64,000 nucleotides of DNA from NCBI GenBank assembly GCA_964369775.1, contig CAYJHQ010000015.1, positions 1 to 64,000 of the forward strand. The letters are read 5' to 3'. Shown piece by piece: positions 43,392 to 51,710 of this stretch (positions are counted from its first letter, which is position 1; the number at the start of each line of letters is the position of its first letter). Under the pieces are notes generated by a model. The model was not told the origin of the DNA, made no database searches, and saw only the letters and a program-made list of their open reading frames with translations. This DNA is from CAUPWF01 sp964369775 (GTDB lineage: Bacteria; Bacillota; Clostridia; Lachnospirales; Lachnospiraceae). The translations under genes were made by a program, and so were the position numbers.

Positions 43392-44666
43392 ATGAAAATT
43401 GTCGGTTTAATCGTCGAATACAATCCATTTCACAATGGACATTTATATCATATAAAAGAGGCAATTCGCACCACGAAGGCTGATTGTGCTGTTGTAGTTA
43501 TGAGCGGTAATTTCGTTCAGCGAGGAACTCCTGCCATCATGCCCAAGCACCTACGAACAGAAATGGCGTTAAAAGCTGGTGCTGCCCTTGTTATTGAACT
43601 ACCTGTCTGTTACGCGACTAGCAGTGCAGAATTTTTCGCAGCAGGAGCGGTGTCACTACTTGATAGCCTTGGTTGTGTTGATTATCTATGCTTCGGAAGC
43701 GAATCAGGTAATTTGAAATCTTTAACCAAAATCGCAACTACACTAGTAACTGAGCCTGATGTCTTTCAGAAACAACTGCAAACATACTTAAAAGAAGGGT
43801 ACTCCTTTCCTCTTGCTCGTCAAAAGGCAATTCAATCTCAGTTTCGTTCTGATGAAGAGTGTACTAGATTACTAGAAGACCCTAATAACATTCTAGGAAT
43901 TGAGTATTTGAAGGCTATAATTCGCCTTAACAGTTCACTTATTCCTTCTACAATTACTCGCATCGAATCCAATTACCACGATGTAGGTTTGAGGGAAACC
44001 TATAGTTCAGCGACTGCCATTCGCAACTTATTAGAATATAGCGGACAGAGGGTACATACGAATGAAAAATCTCCAACGCCACTATACTCTGCCGGATTAA
44101 GTAATCACATTCGCTCACAAGTGCCGAATTGGTGTTTTGAGATATTCAAAGAAAATTATCAACACCGTTTCCCAGTTTATACAAATGATATCTCTCTTTT
44201 GTTAAAGCATAAGTTAATGAATGAGACAAAAGAATCTCTTTTGCAGTACCAAGATGTGAATGAAGATTTAGCAAACCGTATAATTAATCAACTAAATAGA
44301 TTCCGAAGCTACGAGCAGTACTGCGAGTTGTTAAAGACTAAAAACACCACGTATACACGGATTTCCAGAACTCTCTTGCATATTCTACTCAATATTCGCA
44401 AATTACCGACACAAGGAATTGCGCCAATTTACTATATAAGAGTTTTAGGCTTTAGAAAAGACAAGAAAAAAGTATTGAATATAATCAAGAAAAATTCAAG
44501 CTTACCTCTGATTACTAAAATAGCTGCACAATCTAATCTCGATTCAGAAGGACTCCAAATGCTAGACCAAGATATCTATGCAGCTAATCTTTATGAAAGT
44601 ATTATAACAAACCGCTATAATACCCATTTTATTCACGAGTGTGAACACTCTCTTATAATGGTTTAG
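43392..44666 (+). CDS. tmcAL: tRNA(Met) cytidine acetate ligase TmcAL
   Basis: The 424-residue protein begins MKIVGLIVEYNPFHNGHLYH, where NPFHNGH is the nucleotidyltransferase HIGH-type motif of the TmcAL (YlbM) family. The enzyme activates acetate with ATP and acetylates the wobble cytidine of elongator tRNA-Met. VVMSGNFVQRGTPAIMPKHLR is a second family block. ATG 43392 follows AAGGGGG; an earlier in-frame ATG at 43350 overlaps the promoter. It overlaps degV by 14 bp at its 3' end (convergent). It lies near pta-ackA, which control the acetate pool, but on the opposite strand. Confidence 0.95.
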   Translation: MKIVGLIVEYNPFHNGHLYHIKEAIRTTKADCAVVVMSGNFVQRGTPAIMPKHLRTEMALKAGAALVIELPVCYATSSAEFFAAGAVSLLDSLGCVDYLCFGSESGNLKSLTKIATTLVTEPDVFQKQLQTYLKEGYSFPLARQKAIQSQFRSDEECTRLLEDPNNILGIEYLKAIIRLNSSLIPSTITRIESNYHDVGLRETYSSATAIRNLLEYSGQRVHTNEKSPTPLYSAGLSNHIRSQVPNWCFEIFKENYQHRFPVYTNDISLLLKHKLMNETKESLLQYQDVNEDLANRIINQLNRFRSYEQYCELLKTKNTTYTRISRTLLHILLNIRKLPTQGIAPIYYIRVLGFRKDKKKVLNIIKKNSSLPLITKIAAQSNLDSEGLQMLDQDIYAANLYESIITNRYNTHFIHECEHSLIMV

Positions 44667-45507
44667 CACACGCGAGTGCCAAGCATCCCGGACCCACATG
44701 ACAAGCGATACTAAGAGATAATGAATCGCATTTGATTCGAAAGTCTGGGAAGCGCATTTGCACTTCTTCTACCCACTTTTCCACAACTGACTCTTCACAT
44801 GTATGGGCTATAAAAAGGTTCATCTTTTCACCTTTGAATTTTTCTTCCAAGTCTTTTTCCATTGCATCTAATATTATTTTTTTGGCCTGCTTTCCACCTC
44901 TTGCCTTTGCAAAGGAATCTAACTTTTCCGTTTCTAAACACAAAACTGGCTTTATATTTAATACTGTTCCTATCGCTGCTGCCCCTGGTGTTATTCGCCC
45001 ACCCTTTTTTAGGTATTTTAAAGTATCTACCATAAGATAGATATTTGTCATTTTCCTGTTGAATTCCAAGGCTTCTCTTATCTGTCTTGCGTTCTTTCCT
45101 TCATCACGCAATTTGAGAGCATTAAATATCGCTTGACGCTGTGTAACCGATATGGTTTTGTTATCTGTAACTACCACTTTTCCATTGTAATCTTTCGCTA
45201 AGACCATCGCTGTTTCACAAGTACTGCTTAAGCTACTAGACATAGGTATCACAAGCAGTTCATCGTACTCTTTTAAAAGTGCATCCCAAAACTCCATCAC
45301 ATCTCCAGGTGAGGGTTGAGATGTAGAAATATCGGCGCCTTTATCTAAATACTCGTAAAAATCTTCTTCTGAAAGTGTAACCCCTTCAAAAAATAACATC
45401 TCATTTACATAAAATGGCATCGGCAATATATGTATCCCTAATTTTTCAGCCTCTTCTGCCTTTATCCCACAATTACTATCTGCAACAATACCTGTCTTCA
45501 CTATCAT
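44653..45507 (-). CDS. DegV family fatty-acid-binding protein
   Basis: The 284-residue protein is a DegV member: IVADSNCGIKAEEAEKLGI at the start, DISTSQPSPGDVMEFW (lipid-contacting region) and IPMSSSLSSTCETAMVLAKDY in the middle. FakB proteins of this family present fatty acids to the kinase FakA; which subgroup this is cannot be said. It is last in polA-coaE-walJ-degV and converges on tmcAL with 14 bp overlap. Confidence 0.93.
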   Translation of the reverse strand: MIVKTGIVADSNCGIKAEEAEKLGIHILPMPFYVNEMLFFEGVTLSEEDFYEYLDKGADISTSQPSPGDVMEFWDALLKEYDELLVIPMSSSLSSTCETAMVLAKDYNGKVVVTDNKTISVTQRQAIFNALKLRDEGKNARQIREALEFNRKMTNIYLMVDTLKYLKKGGRITPGAAAIGTVLNIKPVLCLETEKLDSFAKARGGKQAKKIILDAMEKDLEEKFKGEKMNLFIAHTCEESVVEKWVEEVQMRFPDFRIKCDSLSLSIACHVGPGCLALACAKPL

Positions 45508-45522
45508 CCTCTTCTCCTCCGG

Positions 45523-46320
45523 TTACAATTCTATTACATCTGATACCGTATCGCGTTTTGCAACAATCATACGGAAATCACTGACATCAAAAGGCACTTG
45601 GCTCATATTCACTTCTAATTTCACAGTCTCATACGCCAATTTTTCATAATTATTCTCTTTACTTAAATGCCCCAATATCACAAATTTTAAATCTTTATGA
45701 AGTATATCACATAATAAACGCCCTGACAATTCATTTGATAAGTGACCTTTTTCACTTAATACCCTTCTCTTTAATGGGTACGGATAGTTCCCAACTTCTA
45801 ACATATATGTGTCGTGATTAGCTTCCAAAAATACAGCATCTAATTTACACAACTTCTTCACCGTATACTCATCATAGCATCCAAGATCAGTAGCAACCGC
45901 TACATTTTTACCGTCGCAACTCACTTTAAACCCTGTTGGCTGATTTGCATCATGGGAAATAGAAAATGCCTCCACTTCAAGATCTCCTATTTGTATCACT
46001 TCATGCACTTTCAATTCTTTATAAATACCCTCTGGCATCTTTCCTAGCCCTTTGTATTCCCTAATTCCTTCTATTGTTCCTTTTGTACCCCAAATTTCTT
46101 TTTTATATTTCCTTGAAAAAACACCGATTCCACTGATGTGATCGCTGTGTTCATGAGTAATAAATACTCCGTCAATCTCTTCTGGACTTACACCGATTGA
46201 CAGCAATCCTTCTTCAATTCTTTTTTTGCTGATCCCTGCATCTATTAGGATATGATTACTCTCACTGCCTATATAGATACAATTCCCACTACTTCCACTT
46301 GCTATACTACATATCTTCAT
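45523..46320 (-). CDS. MBL-fold metallohydrolase (WalJ/YycJ family)
   Basis: The 265-residue protein has the metallo-beta-lactamase motif THEHSDH (His56, His58, Asp60, His61), a start SIASGSSGNCIYIGSE and a C-terminal FVILGHLSKENNYEKL, all typical of the WalJ/YycJ group linked in Bacillus and streptococci to DNA replication and wall control. Here it lies in a polA-coaE operon, not next to walRK. It overlaps coaE by 14 bp. Confidence 0.9.
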   Translation of the reverse strand: MKICSIASGSSGNCIYIGSESNHILIDAGISKKRIEEGLLSIGVSPEEIDGVFITHEHSDHISGIGVFSRKYKKEIWGTKGTIEGIREYKGLGKMPEGIYKELKVHEVIQIGDLEVEAFSISHDANQPTGFKVSCDGKNVAVATDLGCYDEYTVKKLCKLDAVFLEANHDTYMLEVGNYPYPLKRRVLSEKGHLSNELSGRLLCDILHKDLKFVILGHLSKENNYEKLAYETVKLEVNMSQVPFDVSDFRMIVAKRDTVSDVIEL

Positions 46321-46936
46321 GCACTTCTCCTACCAACTTCTTATATCGATCTTTTATATTTAATCTAAGTTCTGATTGGGAACCATTGTTCTCGATTACA
46401 ACTTTACATTCAGCTAAAAACTCGCTGTGTGTCTTTTGGTTTTTTAATACCTTCCAAAAGTTTTCTCTAGAGACACCACGATTTTTTTCTACTCGGTCTT
46501 CCCGAATTTTTTCTTCTGCATATACATACCATATCTCATCACAAATAGATTGGTAACCTGCCTCCAAAAGTAGCGCAGCTTCAATAACAAATAATGTATC
46601 GCCTTTTTCTGTTGATTCTCTGAGTTCTAATTCTATTTGTTTTTGAACTGCTGGGTGTACTATCTTATTAATGGTCTCAAGTAATCGTTCATCAGCAAAA
46701 ACTAGAGCGCTTAATTTTTTTCTATCGATTTCTTTCGAATCATCTAAGATGTCATCTCCAAATACTGTTACAATCTCTTGATAGCAAATCGCTCCTTTTT
46801 TCTGTAGATTTCTTGCAACGTCATCAGCTCTACATATAGAAACACCTTCATACTCACTCAACATCTCAAGGAGTAAGCTTTTCCCACTTCCTATCCCACC
46901 AGTAACCCCTAGAACTTTCACCTTATTTTGCTTCAT
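46307..46936 (-). CDS. coaE: Dephospho-CoA kinase
   Basis: CoaE (209 residues from ATG 46936) performs the last step of coenzyme A synthesis. The P-loop GVTGGIGSGKS is at 10-20, followed by ADDVARNLQKKG and the lid region. I chose ATG 46936 (AAGGTG nine bases upstream), which places the P-loop at the usual distance; an upstream in-frame start would lie inside polA. It overlaps polA by 14 bp and walJ by 14 bp. Confidence 0.96.
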   Translation of the reverse strand: MKQNKVKVLGVTGGIGSGKSLLLEMLSEYEGVSICRADDVARNLQKKGAICYQEIVTVFGDDILDDSKEIDRKKLSALVFADERLLETINKIVHPAVQKQIELELRESTEKGDTLFVIEAALLLEAGYQSICDEIWYVYAEEKIREDRVEKNRGVSRENFWKVLKNQKTHSEFLAECKVVIENNGSQSELRLNIKDRYKKLVGEVHEDM

Positions 46937-49532
46937 ACCAATTAGCACCTTGATGCATATCAACTTCTAACTTCACTTTCATTGAAGCTGCACCTTCCAT
47001 CTCTTCCTTTAAGATTTTCTCCACTTCTTGAACCTCACTTTTATGTGCTTCTATTAGAAGTTCATCATGTACTTGCAATACCAACTTCGACTTTAAGTTC
47101 TTTTCTTTTAGAGCATTATTGACATTTATCATTGCAATTTTAATAATATCCGCCGCTCCGCCTTGGATTGGCGCATTCATTGCAACTCTCTCACCAAAAC
47201 TTCTCTGCATGAAATTAGATGAACTCAGTTCTGGTACTGGTCTCCTTCTTCCGAACATGGTTGTGACATGCCCATTTTCTTTCCCTTCTTTTACAAGTCC
47301 ATCAAGGTAGCTCTTTATAGACGGATATGTCTCAAAATAGCGATTAATATATTCCGAAGCTTCTTTTCTACTAATACTTAAATCCTGACTCAGTCCAAAT
47401 GAGCTAATTCCATACACGATACCAAAATTTACTGCTTTTGCATTTCTTCTTTGAATCTCTGTCACTTCTTCAAATGGAATGTGAAATACTTGTGATGCAG
47501 TAATTTTGTGAATATCAGATGCCGCCTTATACGCTTCAATTAGCTTTTCATCGCCCGATGCATCTGCCAATATTCTAAGTTCTATCTGTGAATAGTCTGC
47601 ATCAATAAAAATATAATCATCTTCTGGAACAAATACTTTCCGAATCAATCGTCCTTGTTCCATTCGAATTGGAATATTTTGTAAGTTAGGCTCTGTGCTG
47701 CTTAGCCTTCCCGTCGCCGTAATAGTTTGATTGAACTTCCCATGTATCCTTCCGTCTTCGCCAATAAAATTAGCAAGTCCATCTGCATACGTAGACTTTA
47801 GTTTTGTCAACTGTCTGTACTCTAAAATTTGATTTACAATCGGAAACTCTCCTGCTAATTTTTCTAATACTTCTGCTGAGGTGGAATAGCCCGTCTTTGT
47901 TTTCTTCCCATGTGGCAGTTGCAGTTCTTCAAATAGCACCTGCCCTAGTTGTTTTGGTGAATTAATGTTAAAAGTTGTATTTGCTAATTCGTAGATTTTT
48001 TTCTCTAACAGCTCTATTTTTCCTTTTAGTTCATCACCATATGCTTTCAATTCATCTTTCTCTACTTTGATCCCTACTCGTTCCATATCATATAATGCGA
48101 ATATCAAGGGAATTTCAATTTTTTCGAATAGCCTTAGCATGGATTTGTTCTTTAATTCATCACTTAGAACTTTACAACACTTATTTGCTACATAAGCTTC
48201 ATAACAGCCTAGTGTTTCTGGTTCTAACTTTTCATCTATCATAATACCCAAGTACTGGTTTGCAACATCAACATATGTGTAATCATTCTTTAGAGGATTC
48301 AAGAGATATGCTGCTATTGTACTGTCAAAGCAAGCATTTTCCTTTATATTGATATAATCCAATTTTGACTTAACATCAAATCCACTCACTAAAGAATACT
48401 CAGGAATTTTTTCATTTAACATTATAAGAATGCTTTCAATACTACAATCCCCATTTTCTTCTAATAAATATGCTGTATCATCAAAGGAAATCGCTACCGC
48501 AGTATACCCTACTGTATTTTGAAACAGTGGCAATACATTTTTGTCACTTTTTATAAGTGCTACTCCGATGTTATCCTTTTTAGTTCCTTTATCTAATAAT
48601 TCTTGAATCGCATCTTTTCCTTGTACCGTTGCAAACTTCTCTTCAAGATTTTCGTTGGATGAAACATTGTTAAATCGTGTTAAGTAGTTTTTAAATTCTA
48701 ATCTGTGAAACCATTCATAAGCTGCCTCTGTATAAAAATTATTAATTTTTGCATCTTCCATCTCCCATTTTAGTGGAACTGCTGTTTCTATGGTTGCCAG
48801 CTTTTTACTAAGTTGTGCCAATTCGTAGTGCTCGTTTAAAGCCTTACTAGCTCGTGGCGGTTTTAGCTCATCAACGTGTGAGTACGCCGCTTCTATGGAA
48901 TGGTACTCTACAATAATCTTTGTAGCGGTTTTCTCTCCAATACTTGGAACTCCTGGAATATTATCCGATGCATCTCCCATAAGTGCTTTTACATCGATAA
49001 ATTCTTCTGGTGTTACTTGATAGCGCTCTTTTACGTCTGATGCAAAATAATCTTCTATCTCTGTTTTTCCTTTTCGTGTCTTTGGTATTCGAATCTTCAC
49101 AGTATCTGTTGCTAATTGCAGCAAATCCCTGTCTCCTGATATAATTACAACATCTAGACTTTTTGCTTCTCCACTTTTACTCAGCGTTCCTAGCACATCA
49201 TCAGCTTCAAACCCTGGCATCTCAAGTACTAGTACATCCATTGCATCTAGAACTTCCTTCATTACTGGCACCTGTTCTCTCAATTCATCAGGCATTGATT
49301 TTCTTGTCCCTTTGTACTCCGGAAACATTTCATGGCGAAACGTCTTTACAGGAGCATCAAACACAATCGTCAAATACTGTGGTGCCTCTTCCTCTAAAAT
49401 CTTAAATACAATATTTAAAAACCCATAAATTGCATTGGTGTGAAGTCCTTGTGCATTAGTCAAATCGGGCACTCCATAAAACGCACGGTTCAATATACTA
49501 TGACCATCTATTAATACTAATTTGTCTCTCAT
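46923..49532 (-). CDS. polA: DNA polymerase I
   Basis: PolA (869 residues) has an N-terminal 5'-3' exonuclease (about 1-290, LVLIDGHSILNRAFYG, ISGDRDLLQLA, MGDASDNIPGVPSIGEKTA), a middle 3'-5' exonuclease-like domain and a C-terminal polymerase (motif A IFIDADYSQIELRILA, motif B RRNAKAVNFGIVYG, motif C VLQVHDELLIEA). In the middle domain the first metal motif reads SFDDTAYLLEE rather than DxE, so proofreading is probably lost, as in many Firmicutes. It heads polA-coaE-walJ-degV. Ribosome site AGGTAGG. Confidence 0.97.
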   Translation of the reverse strand: MRDKLVLIDGHSILNRAFYGVPDLTNAQGLHTNAIYGFLNIVFKILEEEAPQYLTIVFDAPVKTFRHEMFPEYKGTRKSMPDELREQVPVMKEVLDAMDVLVLEMPGFEADDVLGTLSKSGEAKSLDVVIISGDRDLLQLATDTVKIRIPKTRKGKTEIEDYFASDVKERYQVTPEEFIDVKALMGDASDNIPGVPSIGEKTATKIIVEYHSIEAAYSHVDELKPPRASKALNEHYELAQLSKKLATIETAVPLKWEMEDAKINNFYTEAAYEWFHRLEFKNYLTRFNNVSSNENLEEKFATVQGKDAIQELLDKGTKKDNIGVALIKSDKNVLPLFQNTVGYTAVAISFDDTAYLLEENGDCSIESILIMLNEKIPEYSLVSGFDVKSKLDYINIKENACFDSTIAAYLLNPLKNDYTYVDVANQYLGIMIDEKLEPETLGCYEAYVANKCCKVLSDELKNKSMLRLFEKIEIPLIFALYDMERVGIKVEKDELKAYGDELKGKIELLEKKIYELANTTFNINSPKQLGQVLFEELQLPHGKKTKTGYSTSAEVLEKLAGEFPIVNQILEYRQLTKLKSTYADGLANFIGEDGRIHGKFNQTITATGRLSSTEPNLQNIPIRMEQGRLIRKVFVPEDDYIFIDADYSQIELRILADASGDEKLIEAYKAASDIHKITASQVFHIPFEEVTEIQRRNAKAVNFGIVYGISSFGLSQDLSISRKEASEYINRYFETYPSIKSYLDGLVKEGKENGHVTTMFGRRRPVPELSSSNFMQRSFGERVAMNAPIQGGAADIIKIAMINVNNALKEKNLKSKLVLQVHDELLIEAHKSEVQEVEKILKEEMEGAASMKVKLEVDMHQGANWYEAK

Positions 49533-49567
49533 TTTTTTCCTACCTAATCATTTTTATTGTCAAAACC

Positions 49568-49589
49568 TATACACCATACTATACACCAT
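49568..49589. repeat. 10-bp tandem repeat in the polA/chemoreceptor divergent region
   Basis: TATACACCAT occurs at 49568-49577 and again at 49580-49589. The minus-strand complement contains TATAGT-like sequences 36-55 bp before the polA start, so it may include the polA -10 region. Confidence 0.5.
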
Positions 49590-49593
49590 TTCC

Positions 49594-49622
49594 TTGTTTT
49601 TTACCAACAATTATGGTATTAT
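49594..49622 (+). promoter_or_regulatory. Promoter of the second chemoreceptor gene
   Basis: TTGTTT and TATTAT (49617-49622) are 17 bp apart, 37 bp before ATG 49660. Confidence 0.65.
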
Positions 49623-49659
49623 TAGCGAAGAATTTTATATCCAAATTAGGAGATGGCAA

Positions 49660-51651
49660 ATGCGTACAAAAAAATTATCTACATCCATCGTGGTGTATTC
49701 TGTTTCTATTTTATTAATTTTGAATCTTATTACTATTGGATTGGTGGGATTTATCACCAGACAATCCATGGAAGAACAGCAAGACCAGTATTTTCAAGCA
49801 GTAAAACACCATGCTGTGGAAGAGCTTGACTCTTTTCTAGGGCAATATGTAACAATTGTAGAACTTTTCACGCAAGATACCGAGTTGGTGAATGCACTAG
49901 GTGAGAGCAACACAGAGATGCCTCTATCTACACACTCTTCTTTTTCTAATATTATGGCTACATTAAATCAAACAATTGATACTTCTGAAAGCGTAATGAA
50001 TTACGGTATAGGAATCATATCAGAAGATGCTATGTATGCCCAGACAGGTGAACGAATTGAAGGTTATTCACTGAAGAGTGGAACCCCTTTTCAAAGTGTT
50101 TCAACGAATCAAACCATTTTAACCGATCCTTACATAGATTCCTTCAGCGGTGATTTATGTGTGTCAATTTCATCACCGATCCACGATTCTAACGACAATA
50201 TTATCGGTTTGGCTTGTTTAGACCTATCTCTTGCTAGTCTTTCTGATATGGTAAATGATAACACGTTTAACAATGCTGGAAATGTCTCTATTTTATCAGC
50301 GGATAACCTTCTTATCGCATATAGCGACAGCACTATAATTGGAGAGGACTTCACACAGTTTCACGAAAATGATGAAGCATTGCTCACTGCACTTGAAGCT
50401 TCAGACGGTACTCATTTTGAATATATAAGCGATGGTGAAGACACCGAGGGAATTATCAGCACTACTTCTTACGGTTGGAAGGTCTTAGTCAGTATGCCTC
50501 ACAGTGAATATTTTCACGATACCACTGTCCTACTCACTTGGTTAGTTTCCTTACTACTTGTCAACATTGCTATTGTAGCAATATTAATCTTCATCTATGT
50601 CAAGAGGAAATTGCGTCCAATCGCTAAAGTAACCGACACTTTGATGAAGATGGATAATGGAGAGCTAAATATCAATATAGAGACCGCTGGAATAGACGAG
50701 GTATCTAATATCCTTGCGTCATTAAAGAGTACTACTGGAAAACTTTCCACATACATCTCCCAGATTGACACTGTGATGGGGCGCTTGGCAGGTTGTGATT
50801 TGACAGCTACTATTGATATTGACTTTATTGGAGATTTTGCGTCGATTAAACATTCAATTCAAGATTTTTCATCTACTATAAAAGATGTAATTCAAGATAT
50901 TTATAAAGTTTCTGACCAAGTGTATTTGAATTCACAGCAAGTCTCCTCAGCAGCTAACTCACTTGCTATCGGAGCCACCAGTCAAAGTACTGCCGTTGAA
51001 GAACTAGCGGCTACTATCACTAATGTATCTGCAGTTGTTTCAGCTAGTGCAAAAAGTGCCAATGATGCACAGTTACAAGCCGAAGAATCGAGTGACGCTT
51101 TGAATAATTGCGATCAACAAATGACCCTACTTGTTGCTGCTATGGAGTCTATTAATTCAAAATCAATTGAGATCAGCAGCATTATAAAAACGATTGAAGA
51201 CATCGCATTCCAAACTAATATTCTAGCTTTAAATGCTGCTGTTGAAGCTGCACGAGCTGGCGAAAGTGGAAAAGGATTTGCTGTAGTAGCCAATGAAGTA
51301 CGAGAGTTGGCATCAAAAAGCTCAGACGCTTCCACTGCTATTTCAGAGCTTATTACTGCAACACTTTCTTCTGTAGATGCAGGACTTGTAGCTACACATA
51401 ATACTTCTGAATCATTGATAAATGTAGTAAAAAAATCCACAACGGTATCTAGTATGGTAATTGATATCGCCCAAAATACAGAAAAACAAAACACCGCTAT
51501 CTCAGAGATCAGCCAGGGCTTGACGCAGATTTCATCTATTGTACATACCACCTCTGCAACAGCTGAAGAGTCTGCTGCAACCAGTCAAGAACTTAGTGCT
51601 CAGGCTGAAAAATTGCGTGATTTAGTCGAACAGTTTAAATTCAAAAATTAA
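49660..51651 (+). CDS. Methyl-accepting chemotaxis protein (Cache-type sensor)
   Basis: From ATG 49660 the receptor has 663 residues: a membrane helix at about 9-33, an extracellular sensor of about 255 residues with Cache features (FSGDLCVSISSPIHDSNDNIIG), a second helix at about 291-313, a HAMP region and the signalling hairpin QTNILALNAAVEAARAGESG. AGGAG precedes this ATG; an upstream in-frame ATG at 49522 lies inside the polA start and has no support. Cache sensors often bind amino acids or organic acids; the ligand is unknown. It is a single-gene unit with its own terminator. Confidence 0.94.
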   Translation: MRTKKLSTSIVVYSVSILLILNLITIGLVGFITRQSMEEQQDQYFQAVKHHAVEELDSFLGQYVTIVELFTQDTELVNALGESNTEMPLSTHSSFSNIMATLNQTIDTSESVMNYGIGIISEDAMYAQTGERIEGYSLKSGTPFQSVSTNQTILTDPYIDSFSGDLCVSISSPIHDSNDNIIGLACLDLSLASLSDMVNDNTFNNAGNVSILSADNLLIAYSDSTIIGEDFTQFHENDEALLTALEASDGTHFEYISDGEDTEGIISTTSYGWKVLVSMPHSEYFHDTTVLLTWLVSLLLVNIAIVAILIFIYVKRKLRPIAKVTDTLMKMDNGELNINIETAGIDEVSNILASLKSTTGKLSTYISQIDTVMGRLAGCDLTATIDIDFIGDFASIKHSIQDFSSTIKDVIQDIYKVSDQVYLNSQQVSSAANSLAIGATSQSTAVEELAATITNVSAVVSASAKSANDAQLQAEESSDALNNCDQQMTLLVAAMESINSKSIEISSIIKTIEDIAFQTNILALNAAVEAARAGESGKGFAVVANEVRELASKSSDASTAISELITATLSSVDAGLVATHNTSESLINVVKKSTTVSSMVIDIAQNTEKQNTAISEISQGLTQISSIVHTTSATAEESAATSQELSAQAEKLRDLVEQFKFKN

Positions 51652-51663
51652 TTCACTACATGC

Positions 51664-51697
51664 AAAATCCCATTTATAAATTTATAAATGGGATTTT
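51664..51697. terminator. Bidirectional terminator between chemoreceptor and mannosidase
   Basis: A perfect 34-bp palindrome (AAAATCCCATTTATAAA and its complement, no loop bases) ends in T-runs on both strands. It separates the convergent chemoreceptor and GH38 genes. Confidence 0.9.
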
Positions 51698-51710
51698 TTG
51701 TTATAGCTCA

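Noticed and set aside
49522..49659. N-terminal extension of the second chemoreceptor
   Set aside because: The extension starts inside polA on the other strand, lacks a ribosome site and would precede the promoter; ATG 49660 has AGGAG.
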